Shown piece after piece: positions 8,817 to 16,792 of a stretch of 64,000 bases of DNA; the first letter of the stretch is position 1, and each line of letters starts with the position of its first letter. Source of the DNA: Beutenbergia cavernae DSM 12333 (GTDB taxonomy: Bacteria; Actinomycetota; Actinomycetes; Actinomycetales; Beutenbergiaceae); assembly GCF_000023105.1 (NCBI RefSeq), contig NC_012669.1, forward strand, positions 3,845,025-3,909,024. The letters are read 5' to 3'. A program made the position numbers and the translations under genes. The notes below the pieces were generated by a model that saw only the letters and a list, made by a program, of their open reading frames with translations, made no database searches and had not been told where the DNA came from.

Positions 8817-9892
8817 CGCGGGCCCACGCCGTCCGGGGCACCCGAGGGCGGCGCTCCGACCGAGGCACCGGGAACCGGCGTGCAGGCGAGGCTCAGCTGG
8901 CGCGGCTCCCGGTCGTCGGAGTCGAGGAGGTCGAGCAGCAGCCGGACCGCCTCCCGGCCCATCTCCTCCCGCGGGAGCGAGTAGCGGGTCCAGTCGGGGC
9001 TGCTCTCACCGAGCGGCGGATCGCCGAGCAGGACGACCGAGCAGTCGGAGGGGATGCCGATCCCGGCGGCGTCCGCCGCGGCCGCCACGGCGGAGATCGT
9101 CGCGTCGTCCTCGCCCGGCTCCACCAGGAGCGCCGTGACGCCCGACGAGACCCAGTCGCGCAGGAGGTCGCTCGTGATCGAGTGGGCGTCCCCGACCGGG
9201 TGCACGCGCGCGTCGCCGGCGGCGATCCCGGCGTCGTCGAGACCGAGCCGGAAGCCCTCCTCGCGGTCGCGGGTCGGCTCCAGCTCGTCGCTCAGCTTGA
9301 GGTAGGCGAGACGGCGGTGGCCCTGCGCCACGAGCATGCGGACCATGTCGCGGGTGGCCCCCACGTAGTCGGCGCCGACGTAGGAGAGGTTCCCGCCCGG
9401 GACCTCGCGTCGGCCGATGAACACGAACGGGAAGTCCTCGTGCACGAGGTCGGCCAGGTCGTCGCGGTCGAGGTGGCGGCCGAGGAGCACGCAGCCGTCC
9501 GCGACCTTCAGCCGGTTGACGCCGTCGGTGTAGATGCGCCGCGAGTCGGCGCCGGTGGTCGAGCTGAACAGCAGCAGGTCGTACCCCTGGCGTGCCGTCG
9601 CCTCCTCGACGCCGAGGAGGAACGGGAAGTAGAAGTCCCGCTGGTCGACCGGGAACACGGATTCGAACGTGTACAGCCCGAGCATCCGGCTCCGCCCGCC
9701 CTTGAGCCTGCGGGCGGCGGCGTTGACCGTGTACCCGAGCTCGGCCGCGGCCTGGAGCACGGCCTGGCGCGTCTCCTCCGCGACGTTCGAGCTCGCGGGT
9801 CCGCCGCTGATGACGAGCGAGACCGTGGCCTGCGAGACGCCGACACGACGAGCGATGTCCACCTGGGTGGGGCGCCGTCGTTGCGCGTTCAT
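8813..9892 (-). CDS. LacI-family transcriptional regulator of the transport/catabolic operon
   Basis: 359 residues. An N-terminal helix-turn-helix (TQVDIARRVGVSQATVSLVIS, about 8-28) and hinge (ARRLKGGRS) precede a periplasmic-binding-protein-like effector domain (LGLYTFESVFPVDQ..., GRREVPGGNLSYVGADY). The C-terminal tail is Gly/Pro-rich. Translation probably starts at ATG 9892, with AAGGA 7 nt upstream. A near-perfect palindrome overlaps that ribosome binding site (9900-9917), which suggests autorepression of the whole operon. The effector is likely the imported compound or a breakdown product. LacI regulators usually sense sugars. Confidence 0.92.
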   Translation of the reverse strand: MNAQRRRPTQVDIARRVGVSQATVSLVISGGPASSNVAEETRQAVLQAAAELGYTVNAAARRLKGGRSRMLGLYTFESVFPVDQRDFYFPFLLGVEEATARQGYDLLLFSSTTGADSRRIYTDGVNRLKVADGCVLLGRHLDRDDLADLVHEDFPFVFIGRREVPGGNLSYVGADYVGATRDMVRMLVAQGHRRLAYLKLSDELEPTRDREEGFRLGLDDAGIAAGDARVHPVGDAHSITSDLLRDWVSSGVTALLVEPGEDDATISAVAAAADAAGIGIPSDCSVVLLGDPPLGESSPDWTRYSLPREEMGREAVRLLLDLLDSDDREPRQLSLACTPVPGASVGAPPSGAPDGVGPR

Positions 9893-9899
9893 CGCGGAT

Positions 9900-9917
9900 C
9901 CTTAATACGTATGAAGG
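9900..9917. promoter_or_regulatory. Probable LacI-family operator
   Basis: CCTTAATACGTATGAAGG is an 18-bp palindrome with a single mismatched pair and the central CG step typical of LacI-family operators. It lies 8 nt upstream of the LacI start and includes the AAGG of its ribosome binding site, so bound repressor could also mask the translation start region. Confidence 0.7.
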
Positions 9918-9994
9918 GGTGCTGGAGTGAGACGTTACGGCTCGACGTCCGCCGTCGTCAACACCCGGCGCGAATCGGTGGCACGATCCGCCGC

Positions 9995-10378
9995 ATGAGC
10001 GACGACGTCGAACCCTGGACCGTCGAGCGGCACCTGGCGGCAGCCTCGGCGCCGTCGGCGGCCTTGTACGAACGCCTCGACGCCGTGCTGCGGTCCTTCG
10101 GGCCGGTCCGGGTGTCGGTCTCGAAGACGGCCGTCACGTTCAAGGGCACGCGCCGCGGGTTCGCAGGCGCCCGGCCGAAGGGCGACGGCCTGGTCGGCTA
10201 CCTCGACCTCATGCGTCGCCTGCCCGAGGATCCGCGCATCCGCAGCGCCGTGCCGTACCAGCGCAACCTGGTCGTCCACCAGTTCCGCCTGCTCGAGGAC
10301 GCCGACCTCGACGACCAGTTCGTCGCCTGGCTGCGTGAGGGGTACGACGTCGGGTGCGGCGCCCACCTCCAGGCGTAG
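9995..10378 (+). CDS. DUF5655 domain protein
   Basis: 127 residues, cytoplasmic, no signal or membrane span. The sequence (PWTVERHLAAASAP..., GPVRVSVSKTAVTFKGTRRGF..., LVVHQFRLLEDADLDDQFVAWL) matches the DUF5655 family of small single-domain proteins, usually found alone or fused to DUF4287. The function is not established. The start at ATG 9995 has no clear ribosome binding site but a CACGAT box 7 nt upstream, consistent with a leaderless transcript. It is divergent from the LacI operon. Confidence 0.75.
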   Translation: MSDDVEPWTVERHLAAASAPSAALYERLDAVLRSFGPVRVSVSKTAVTFKGTRRGFAGARPKGDGLVGYLDLMRRLPEDPRIRSAVPYQRNLVVHQFRLLEDADLDDQFVAWLREGYDVGCGAHLQA

Positions 10379-10454
10379 CGCCCGGAGTGACGCCGCGACC
10401 CGGGTGGGCCCGCCGGCAGGGCAGCGGGCCTGCGACTCCGGCAGGATCGGTGCC

Positions 10455-10838
10455 ATGGCCGACGACGCAAGGGTCCCGCGCGACCTGACCGCGCTCGCCC
10501 GCGCCAGCACGTGCCGGATCGCGACCACGGGCCGCGTCACCGGCCGCGAGCACGTCGCGACCGTCTGGTTCGCGCTCGTCGGGCGCACGCTCTACGCCCC
10601 CTCCAGGCACGGCCTCGACGGCGACTGGCTGCGCAACGTCGTCGCGTCGCCCGACGTCGAGGTGCGACGGCGACGCCGGACCTGGGCCGGCGTCGGCCAC
10701 GTCGTCGTGGAGCCGGACGAGCTCGCCCGCGCCGTCGACGCCCTGGTCACCACGTACGCCCGCTATCGAGAGATCACCGACGCCTGGCGCTCCCACCCAC
10801 CCGTCGTCGTCGGGATCGCGCTCGCGGATCCCGCGTGA
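10455..10838 (+). CDS. Deazaflavin-dependent (F420) nitroreductase/PNPOx-like protein
   Basis: 127 residues. The split-barrel core CRIATTGRVTGREHVATVWFALVGRTLYAPS and the following GDWLRNVVASPDVEVR segment fit the DDN/F420H2-dependent quinone-reductase family common in actinobacteria. The specific substrate is unknown; relatives reduce quinones, nitroaromatics or serve in redox defence. The nearest upstream element is CAGGAT 7 nt before ATG 10455, again without a ribosome binding site. The deazaflavin cofactor assignment rests on family resemblance, and an FMN- or heme-binding relative is the alternative. Confidence 0.75.
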   Translation: MADDARVPRDLTALARASTCRIATTGRVTGREHVATVWFALVGRTLYAPSRHGLDGDWLRNVVASPDVEVRRRRRTWAGVGHVVVEPDELARAVDALVTTYARYREITDAWRSHPPVVVGIALADPA

Positions 10839-10899
10839 GACGCCGGTCCGGCGCCCACCCGCGCGCCACGTTCCCGACCGCCCGACCGAGGAGGCACCC

Positions 10900-11256
10900 G
10901 TGCCCCACCTGAAGCGCTTCGCGATCCTCCTGTACGAGGACGAGTCCGTGTGGGCCGCCGCCACCGACGAGGTGCGGCAGGACCACATGGCACGCCACGA
11001 CGCGTTCTCCGACGCGGTCGGCGCGGCCGGACGGATCGTCTCCGGCGAGGCGCTGAGCACCGTCTCGACGGCGACCACCGTCCGCAACGATCGCGGCGGC
11101 GTCGTCACGAGCGGGCCGTTCGCCGAGCTGACGGAACAGCTCGGCGGCTTCTACGTCGTCGACCTGCCGGACCTCGAGACCGCCGTCGACATCGTCCGGC
11201 TGCTGCCGGCGTACACGGTGGAGATCCGCCCCGTCATGGACGTCGAGGACCTGTAG
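10900..11256 (+). CDS. YciI-like (DGPF) family protein
   Basis: 118 residues. A YCII/DGPF ferredoxin-like fold is indicated by the N-terminal KRFAILLYEDE strand, a central GGVVTSGPFAELTEQLGGFYVVD block (the DGPF element appears here as SGPF), and the C-terminal VEIRPVMD. Start GTG 10900 has a strong GAGGAGG ribosome binding site. Family members are often encoded next to ECF sigma factors or act as small dehalogenase-like enzymes. No partner gene is adjacent here, so the role is open. Confidence 0.8.
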   Translation: MPHLKRFAILLYEDESVWAAATDEVRQDHMARHDAFSDAVGAAGRIVSGEALSTVSTATTVRNDRGGVVTSGPFAELTEQLGGFYVVDLPDLETAVDIVRLLPAYTVEIRPVMDVEDL

Positions 11257-11543
11257 CGGTTGCCGCCGTCTCAGATGCCGCACCGTTACCGAACTGTGAT
11301 CTGAGCCGAGCGGGCCATGCGCCAGGTGCGCGTTTGCGCTGGTGGATGCGTGGTCCGCGCACACAAGCGTCCCGCCCGTCACGCCAGCGCCGGTGAACAT
11401 GGGGAGAACTCCCCGCGAAGGGCCCCCCGGGTGAGGGTGCCCTTCGATAGGGTCCGTTTCGGCACGCCGCAGGGGGACCTGGTATTTCCGCCACGTCGCG
11501 TGGTCGTGCCACGCCATGACGGAGTACCAACCTGGGAGTGCCT
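11257..11543 (+). other. 287-bp gene-free stretch upstream of the S1 protease, with two hairpins
   Basis: No coding frame is supported. It holds a perfect GGGGAG-AA-CTCCCC dyad at 11401-11414 and, right after it, an 8-bp stem CGAAGGGC/GCCCTTCG at 11416-11446. These may be a terminator for the preceding gene or structure in the protease 5' leader. No known riboswitch consensus could be matched with confidence. Confidence 0.4.
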
Positions 11544-13946
11544 GTGTCGACACCCTCGACAATCGCGCGCCGCCTTGCGGCGACCGGAGCCGTAGCGACG
11601 CTCAGCCTGACCACCGTTCTCGCCACGAGCGCGTTCTCGGCTCCCGCCGACGAGCCCGCTGCGCCGGCGGCGACCGAGTCGACCGACGGTGCGACCGCCG
11701 GCCAGCTCGCCCCCGGCATCGAGGAGGCCCTCGGCCGCGACCTCGGCATCACGTACGAGGAGTTCGTCGCCAACGGCGACCTCGCCGCGGCGCTGGACGC
11801 CGCGCTGCCCGCGCTGCAGGAGATCGACGTCACCGTCTCCGGTGCCCTCGTCGACGGCGAGATCGTCGTCTACGCGGACGCCGCGAACGGCGACCTCACC
11901 GCCGCGGTCCAGGCTCTCGGCGGCCGCGTCGAGGTCCGCACCGACGCCCAGGCGCCGGCCGACGACGACGCGACGACGTCTCCGGAGCCGACCGACGTCC
12001 CCGAGGCGACGGAGCCGGCCACGTTCGACGCCGTCCTCGCCGAGGTCAACGGCAGCTCGCACGCCCGCACGTTCGCCGCCGGCTCGTCCGACAGCCTGTG
12101 GGCTCAGGGCGTCACCGCCGTCACGGTGGACGCCGCCGGCCAGGTGACCGTCGCGCACAGCGGCGAGTCCGTCTCGCCCGAGGTCGAGGCACGTCTCGAG
12201 GCGTTCACGGGCATCACGTTCGAGCAGCGCGAGGTCGCCCAGCCGCTCGCCCAGGACCAGATCGTGGGCGGCGCCGGCTTCGCTGCCGGCCCGGACGAGG
12301 ACGGCTTCTACGCCCTGTGCTCGGTCGGTTTCCCGGCGTTCGACGGTTCCCGCGACAACCCGGCGATCATCACGGCCGGGCACTGCACGCACGACGACGC
12401 GGCGAACCCCGTCGTCCGCACCGTGCCGTCCGCGGACGACGCAGCGTTCTACCCGGACCCGTCGCCGCAGCCGGAGCTGTGGGACGACCTCGGTGAGTAC
12501 GTCGCCTCGCAGTTCGGTGGCCCGGGCCACGCGCCGGGCGTCGCCGGCACCGACGGTGCGCTCATGGAGGTCACGAACAGCGCGCTCAGCCTGCTCCCCC
12601 GCGTGTCCGACTGGACGACGGAGGCGGACGACGACCTCGCCGCCTCGGGACCGGACGTCCGTTCCACCGCCCACGCGACGATCGGCGCCGACACGTGCCG
12701 CTCCGGTCGCACCACCGGGTGGCACTGCGGCGAGATCCTCGAGGAGGGCGTCTACCAGGTCGGCGGGCACAACTACCCGGCTGACCCGAACGACATCCGC
12801 CTCGTGCGCGGCTTCGCGACCCTGGCTCTCGCTGACCAGGGCGACTCGGGTGGCTCGTTCATCTCGGGCACGACCGCTGTCGGCGTCCTGAGCGCTGGCG
12901 GGGAGTTCGACGACGGCACGCCGTACACGATCGCCGCGCACCTCGACGAGGTGCTCGAGACCGTGGCCCCGAACGCGGAGGTCGTGCTCCTCATCGACGT
13001 CCCGACCGTCACGACCACCGGCGACGTCCAGACCGGCGCCGCCATCACGGGCACCGGCGTGGCCGGCGACACGATCGTCGTGACGCCGACCACGGGCGCC
13101 CCGTTCGAGGTCACCGTGGCCGGCAACGGCACGTGGAGCTTCTCGGCCCCGGCCGAGGAGGGCGCCTACACGTTCACCGTCCAGGCGGTGCGCAGCCTCA
13201 ACCAGTCCGAGGTGTCCGAGCCGATCACGGTGAACGTCGTCGAGGCGCCGCTCGCGGCCCCGGCGATCACGTCGCCGGCCGACGGCGCCACGGTCACCGA
13301 GCCGGTTGCGGCGATCACGGGCACCGGCGTCGCCGGCGCCACCGTCACCCTGGGTGGCGACGTGACCGGTGAGGCCACGGTCGAGGCGAACGGCAGCTGG
13401 AGCTTCGCCCCGGCGGAGGCTCTGTCGTACGGCACGTACGAGATCACGGCGTCCCAGGCGGTCGAGGACCAGACCTCGCCTGAGGCGGCTGCCTCGTTCA
13501 CGGTCGCCCCGGTGGCCCCGACGATCACGGCTCCGACCGCGGGTGAGTACGCCCAGGACGAGCTGCCCACCGCCGTCACCGGCACGGGCATCGACGGCGC
13601 CGAGGTCACGGTGCTCCTCAACGGCCAGCCGCTCGAGGCGCCCGAGGCCGCGACGGACGTCGCGTCGACGTTCGCCGCGGTGACCGACGGCGCGTTCTCG
13701 GTGGCCCTCCCGACGCTCGCGCCGGGTGAGCACACCGTCACGGCTACGCAGACGATCAACGGCGTCACCTCGGTTCCGACGGAGGTCGTGCTGACCGTCC
13801 TCGCGGCCGAGGAGCCCGCACCGGACGGGGAGCTCCCCGAGACCGGTTCGAACGACGCCGGTCTGCTGATCGGGATCGCCGCGTCGCTCGTCGTCGCCGG
13901 TGGCCTGACAGTCGTGGTCCGGCGCCGGATCGGCCAGCGCGGCTGA
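11544..13946 (+). CDS. Secreted trypsin-like (S1) serine protease with three Ig-like repeats and an LPXTG sortase anchor
   Basis: 800 residues. A signal peptide (cut near AFSA, about residue 32) and a long acidic propeptide precede a chymotrypsin-fold domain with the triad H280 (ITAGHC), D337 (DGALM) and S435 (GDSGGS). Three related Ig-like repeats follow (each with TGTGVAG-type and WSF-type motifs, about 495-755), then LPETG at 764-768, a membrane span and a basic tail. It should be attached to peptidoglycan by a sortase. Two sortase-like genes occur at 21957 and 51904 but neither is adjacent. GTG 11544 is preferred over GTG 11538 because GGGAG lies 5 nt before it. The propeptide resembles the alpha-lytic/streptogrisin group, but the substrate is unknown. 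Confidence 0.88.
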   Translation: MSTPSTIARRLAATGAVATLSLTTVLATSAFSAPADEPAAPAATESTDGATAGQLAPGIEEALGRDLGITYEEFVANGDLAAALDAALPALQEIDVTVSGALVDGEIVVYADAANGDLTAAVQALGGRVEVRTDAQAPADDDATTSPEPTDVPEATEPATFDAVLAEVNGSSHARTFAAGSSDSLWAQGVTAVTVDAAGQVTVAHSGESVSPEVEARLEAFTGITFEQREVAQPLAQDQIVGGAGFAAGPDEDGFYALCSVGFPAFDGSRDNPAIITAGHCTHDDAANPVVRTVPSADDAAFYPDPSPQPELWDDLGEYVASQFGGPGHAPGVAGTDGALMEVTNSALSLLPRVSDWTTEADDDLAASGPDVRSTAHATIGADTCRSGRTTGWHCGEILEEGVYQVGGHNYPADPNDIRLVRGFATLALADQGDSGGSFISGTTAVGVLSAGGEFDDGTPYTIAAHLDEVLETVAPNAEVVLLIDVPTVTTTGDVQTGAAITGTGVAGDTIVVTPTTGAPFEVTVAGNGTWSFSAPAEEGAYTFTVQAVRSLNQSEVSEPITVNVVEAPLAAPAITSPADGATVTEPVAAITGTGVAGATVTLGGDVTGEATVEANGSWSFAPAEALSYGTYEITASQAVEDQTSPEAAASFTVAPVAPTITAPTAGEYAQDELPTAVTGTGIDGAEVTVLLNGQPLEAPEAATDVASTFAAVTDGAFSVALPTLAPGEHTVTATQTINGVTSVPTEVVLTVLAAEEPAPDGELPETGSNDAGLLIGIAASLVVAGGLTVVVRRRIGQRG

Positions 13947-13971
13947 TCGGTAGCTCCTAGCACCACCCGAG

Positions 13972-14011
13972 CGGCGGTGCACCTGGTCCCCACGGGCCGG
14001 GTGCACCGCCG
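13972..14011. terminator. Stem-loop terminator after the protease gene
   Basis: A perfect 12-bp stem (CGGCGGTGCACC / GGTGCACCGCCG, 13972-13983 with 14000-14011) has a 16-nt loop and lies 26 nt after the protease stop. It is followed by a T-containing stretch. Confidence 0.7.
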
Positions 14012-14170
14012 TTCGGCTTTCCGCGCTTTGTCCGGGTTCCGAGCGCCTTGAACGACGATGCCCAGCGCGCTCAGAGTCTGCACGACGAGGACGCCACCGA
14101 AGACCACAAGGCCCCAGATGAGCATGGAGGTGGGAATCTCGGACCCGAGTGGTCGTTGTCGTCTCATCAT
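14012..14170 (-). pseudogene. N-terminal relic of a small membrane-protein family (paralogue of 16055-16285)
   Basis: From ATG 14170 the frame reads MMRRQRPLGSEIPTSML and then a hydrophobic segment. The first 15 residues are nearly identical to the intact gene at 16055-16285 (MKRQRPLGSQIPTPML). After about 55 residues the frame has no stop and runs antisense into the protease gene and its terminator, so the C-terminal half with the WRRL-GRD motif is missing. It is best read as a truncated duplicate. Confidence 0.55.
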
Positions 14171-14227
14171 GTGCGACCGTCACGGCCCCGCGGCCTCCGC
14201 GGTCCCGCCGCACCCGACTGCACGAGT

Positions 14228-15097
14228 TCAGCCGGCTCGTCGCTGGTGGTCGCTGGACGCGCGCCCCCTCACGAGGAAGATCGCGACGATCGCGACGACG
14301 ACGAAGATGCCGTTGAACGACCCCGCCAACGAGTTGAGCGCCTCGGATCCGGCGTGGGCACCGGTGCTGTCCACGCCGCCGGTCGCGAGGAACGTGGTCG
14401 GGTCGGTGGCGGCGTGCAGCAGGATCGCCGGCACGATGCTGCCGGTGACGCGCATCGAGAGGTACATCATCGTCCCGAACCCAAAGGCGTAGACGAGCGT
14501 GACACCCACCGTGGTGATCTCCTGGCCCGAGGTCAGGTTCGAGGCGTGCAGCAGCGCGAACAACGCCGACGACAGCACCATCACGACCTTCTCGCCGTAC
14601 CCCGCGCTGCGCAGCATCCTGACGGCGATGCCGCGCGTCAGCACCTCCTCCGCGAGCCCGATGCACAGGCCGAGCGCCAGCACGGTGAGCACCACCGTGA
14701 CGTCGTAGGACGCCCAGCTCGTCCCGACGACGTGCACCACGATCGGCACGAGCACCAGGACGACGGCGATCCACATCCAGGGGCGTCCCGAGACGGGCTG
14801 CGGACCGAAGACCTCGCGCCGCCAGCCCACCGTCGCCAGGAACACGAGCAGGAGGAGGCCCATGACGAGGATCGGCAGGAGCAGCCCGAAGAACACCGAG
14901 CCCGCGGACTCGAGAACCTCGTCGAGGCTGTCCGGCCCCAGCCCCAGGGTGCCCACGACGGCGCTGACGCCGAGGAAGACGGCGATGTACAACACCGCGA
15001 GAAGGAGCGCGCGCCACCATCCGCCGCGGTCCCAGAACCGTTGCCAGGCCGACGCCGGGGGCGATGCCTCCTCGACCGACCCTGTCACCTCGGTCAT
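14228..15097 (-). CDS. CPBP-family intramembrane metalloprotease
   Basis: 289 residues with about seven to eight hydrophobic spans. The glutamic-membrane-endopeptidase motif EEVLTRG (E150, E151, R155) is followed by ALLHASN with the second-motif His, and a further LLHAATD His. ATG 15097 is chosen at the first conserved hydrophilic N-terminus (MTEVTGSVEEA). CPBP proteases are related to Rce1/Abi enzymes; bacterial members process membrane peptides or give self-immunity. No bacteriocin gene is visible beside it, so its substrate is unknown. Confidence 0.85.
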   Translation of the reverse strand: MTEVTGSVEEASPPASAWQRFWDRGGWWRALLLAVLYIAVFLGVSAVVGTLGLGPDSLDEVLESAGSVFFGLLLPILVMGLLLLVFLATVGWRREVFGPQPVSGRPWMWIAVVLVLVPIVVHVVGTSWASYDVTVVLTVLALGLCIGLAEEVLTRGIAVRMLRSAGYGEKVVMVLSSALFALLHASNLTSGQEITTVGVTLVYAFGFGTMMYLSMRVTGSIVPAILLHAATDPTTFLATGGVDSTGAHAGSEALNSLAGSFNGIFVVVAIVAIFLVRGRASSDHQRRAG

Positions 15098-15370
15098 GCC
15101 TCTCACCCGCCTCGGAGTGCGCGCCCGTCGACAACCATGCCGCCACGGCACCTGCACTGACGAGATCGAGCGTAGGTATCTGCTGCTCGCCACGCACGCC
15201 GAGGACTGGGGTTCTTGGGGTCATCCGGCACGGGCGCCGAATTTCACTGCCGGCATTCGTCCGGAAGCGCGATCCCCTTCCATGTGGTGGGATCTGTTCG
15301 CCCTCAGCGTCGGAGGTACGCTGCGGTTTGGGCGAGGCGGCTCGTCCTGCGACCAGCCAGGAGGTCCATG

Positions 15371-15673
15371 ATGTTCTGCGCCTCAGTCGTCTACCCCGCG
15401 GACGCCGAGAGGTTCGACGCGGAGTATTTCGCCACCCAGCACGCCCCGATGTTCGCGCGGCTGCTCGGCGAGAATTGCGTGCGCTGGGAGGTGCACCGCG
15501 CGCTCGCCACGCCAGGCGCCCCGACGTCACCATTCCTCGCAGCGGCGTACTTCTGGGTGACGTCGGGCGAGCTGTTCGGCGCGACTCTCGCCGAGCATGG
15601 CGAGGAGATCTACGCGGACATCCCGCGATTCAGCGCGACGCAACCCGCGCGCGGATGGGCCGAAGTCCTCTAG
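15371..15673 (+). CDS. EthD-domain protein
   Basis: 100 residues forming a dimeric alpha-beta-barrel type domain. The N-terminal FCASVVYPADAERFDAEYF and HAPMFARLL fit the EthD family (relatives of the ethyl tert-butyl ether degradation protein). A GGAGG ribosome binding site at 15360-15364 lies 6 nt before ATG 15371; ATG 15368 is an in-frame alternative. It stands alone between a divergent CPBP gene and the small membrane-protein cluster. No enzyme activity is established for most family members. Confidence 0.75.
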   Translation: MFCASVVYPADAERFDAEYFATQHAPMFARLLGENCVRWEVHRALATPGAPTSPFLAAAYFWVTSGELFGATLAEHGEEIYADIPRFSATQPARGWAEVL

Positions 15674-15756
15674 AAAAGGATCGCGGTGGGAGGTGAGGCT
15701 CATCGACGCCCGGGAACGATTGCGGCTGCTGGTGGAGGTTGTGTCCCCTTGCCGGG

Positions 15757-16068
15757 CTAGGGGCCGTCGGGCGGCGTTTCATTACTTCTCCCTCTGTGTC
15801 GTTTGTCCCGTCCGGTGAGCCGGCGCCACAGGAGCCAGCCGTAGAAGCCCATGATCCCGGCCGCGCCGACCATGAGCACCAACCACCCCCGTGCGAACGG
15901 GCTGTCGCCGACGAACGCGAGAATGCCGGAGGCCTGGGAGGGAGGAGCCGCTCGAGGGCATTCGAGACGGCCGGGCGCGGTGAAGCTCGCACCGGGCTCG
16001 TGGACTGAGCTGAGCCATCCTCGCGCCCTAGGCGGTGTCCTCGCTGACCTGGCTTCACTGGCCGTCAC
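15757..16068 (-). CDS. Degenerate or divergent tandem copy of the small membrane protein encoded at 16055-16285
   Basis: The frame runs from GTG 16068, overlapping the stop of the upstream paralogue by 14 nt, to 15757 (103 residues). Only its C-terminal part resembles the family: GWLVLMVGAAGIMGFYGWLLWRR then LTGRDK matches the paralogue's membrane span and WRRLSGRDG end. The first about 55 residues lack the conserved MKRQRPLGS start and look like non-coding sequence read through. It could be a coupled second gene or a decayed tandem duplicate. The remaining 15674-15756 holds no recognisable gene. Confidence 0.4.
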   Translation of the reverse strand: MTASEARSARTPPRARGWLSSVHEPGASFTAPGRLECPRAAPPSQASGILAFVGDSPFARGWLVLMVGAAGIMGFYGWLLWRRLTGRDKRHRGRSNETPPDGP

Positions 16069-16285
16069 GTCCGCTCAGCCGACGCCACAGGATCCAGCCA
16101 CTCATCCCCGCGGCACCCGCCGAGCCGACCCCCACGAACAGCCACAGCCCTAGCGTCAGTGGGTCATCGCTGATCGGACGTGCGACGCTGACGATCCCCA
16201 TCACCGCGAGGCACGCTTGCAGCACGGCGAGAGTTGCGAGCATCGGGGTCGGGATCTGCGAACCCAAGGGTCGTTGCCGTTTCAT
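16055..16285 (-). CDS. Small two-span membrane protein
   Basis: 76 residues. A basic start (MKRQRPLGSQIPTPML), a first membrane span about 16-38, a short polar loop (RPISDDPLT), and a second span 46-68 are followed by the basic end WRRLSGRDGQ. GGAGAG lies upstream of ATG 16285. Two partial copies lie nearby (14012-14170, N-terminal half; 15757-16068, C-terminal half), so this is the intact member of a locally duplicated family. No function is recognised. Confidence 0.65.
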   Translation of the reverse strand: MKRQRPLGSQIPTPMLATLAVLQACLAVMGIVSVARPISDDPLTLGLWLFVGVGSAGAAGMSGWILWRRLSGRDGQ

Positions 16286-16377
16286 GACCACTCTCCAGCG
16301 GTGTGGTCGCAACCGTAGTCCGGCTGGGTTCGAGCGCTCTTCGGGACCACCCACTGCGGTCGATTGAGTACCGGACG

Positions 16378-16383
16378 TACGGT
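16378..16383 (+). promoter_or_regulatory. -10 box (TACGGT) for a leaderless transcript
   Basis: TACGGT ends 7 nt before ATG 16391, and no ribosome binding site is present between them. Transcription would start at or next to the start codon. Confidence 0.5.
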
Positions 16384-16390
16384 TCGGGGC

Positions 16391-16639
16391 ATGGCCACGA
16401 ACGACGACGAGAACTGGCGTCCCACTCTGGGGGCAGCGCCGGGCGCGTTCTGGGTGCCAGGGTTGGGCTTCGTGCTGGGCCTCGCCGGACTGCTCGTCGG
16501 CGAGCTCTGGCTCGACGAGACCTGGCCGTGGATCGTCGGACTGATCGTCGGCAACCTGATCGGCGGGTTGCTGCTCCTGCTGCGAAGGCGGCGGGAGCGT
16601 GGTCAGGCGCCGCCTTCGGAGCCCGGGGAGGTTCCGTGA
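16391..16639 (+). CDS. Small hydrophobic protein of unknown function
   Basis: 82 residues. A soluble N-terminus (MATNDDENWRPTLGAAPGAF) is followed by two closely spaced membrane spans (about 22-40 and 46-62) and a basic tail (RRRRERGQAPP). It is divergent from the small membrane protein at 16055. No family is recognised. The membrane topology with an Arg-rich cytoplasmic end suggests a small inner-membrane protein. Confidence 0.6.
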   Translation: MATNDDENWRPTLGAAPGAFWVPGLGFVLGLAGLLVGELWLDETWPWIVGLIVGNLIGGLLLLLRRRRERGQAPPSEPGEVP

Positions 16640-16792
16640 GACGCCGGGACCCGAGCGACAGCAGCTGAGCCGCCGCCCGCACCAGCCGGCCAGGTTGACG
16701 ATGACGGCGTCGATCACGGTCCCCTTCGCGTCGGGATGTCTGAGAAGGGCGACCCCCGCCGATGAGCCCAGGGGTGGTTCGTCGCGCAGGCC

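Noticed and set aside
11257-11543. Possible riboswitch (c-di-AMP type) before the surface protease
   Set aside because: Some GGGGGACC-like pieces are there but the order and pairing of the known consensus could not be matched. Left as unexplained hairpins.
11379-15533. Very long open frame (1384 codons) on the minus strand
   Set aside because: It runs antisense to the protease and through several intergenic regions; composition is Arg/Gly/Asp-rich low complexity, typical of shadow frames in 73% G+C DNA. The plus-strand protease has clear domains.
15597-15818. Short plus-strand frame after the EthD gene
   Set aside because: No similarity or convincing start; it lies over the minus-strand membrane-protein relic and reads as random basic sequence.
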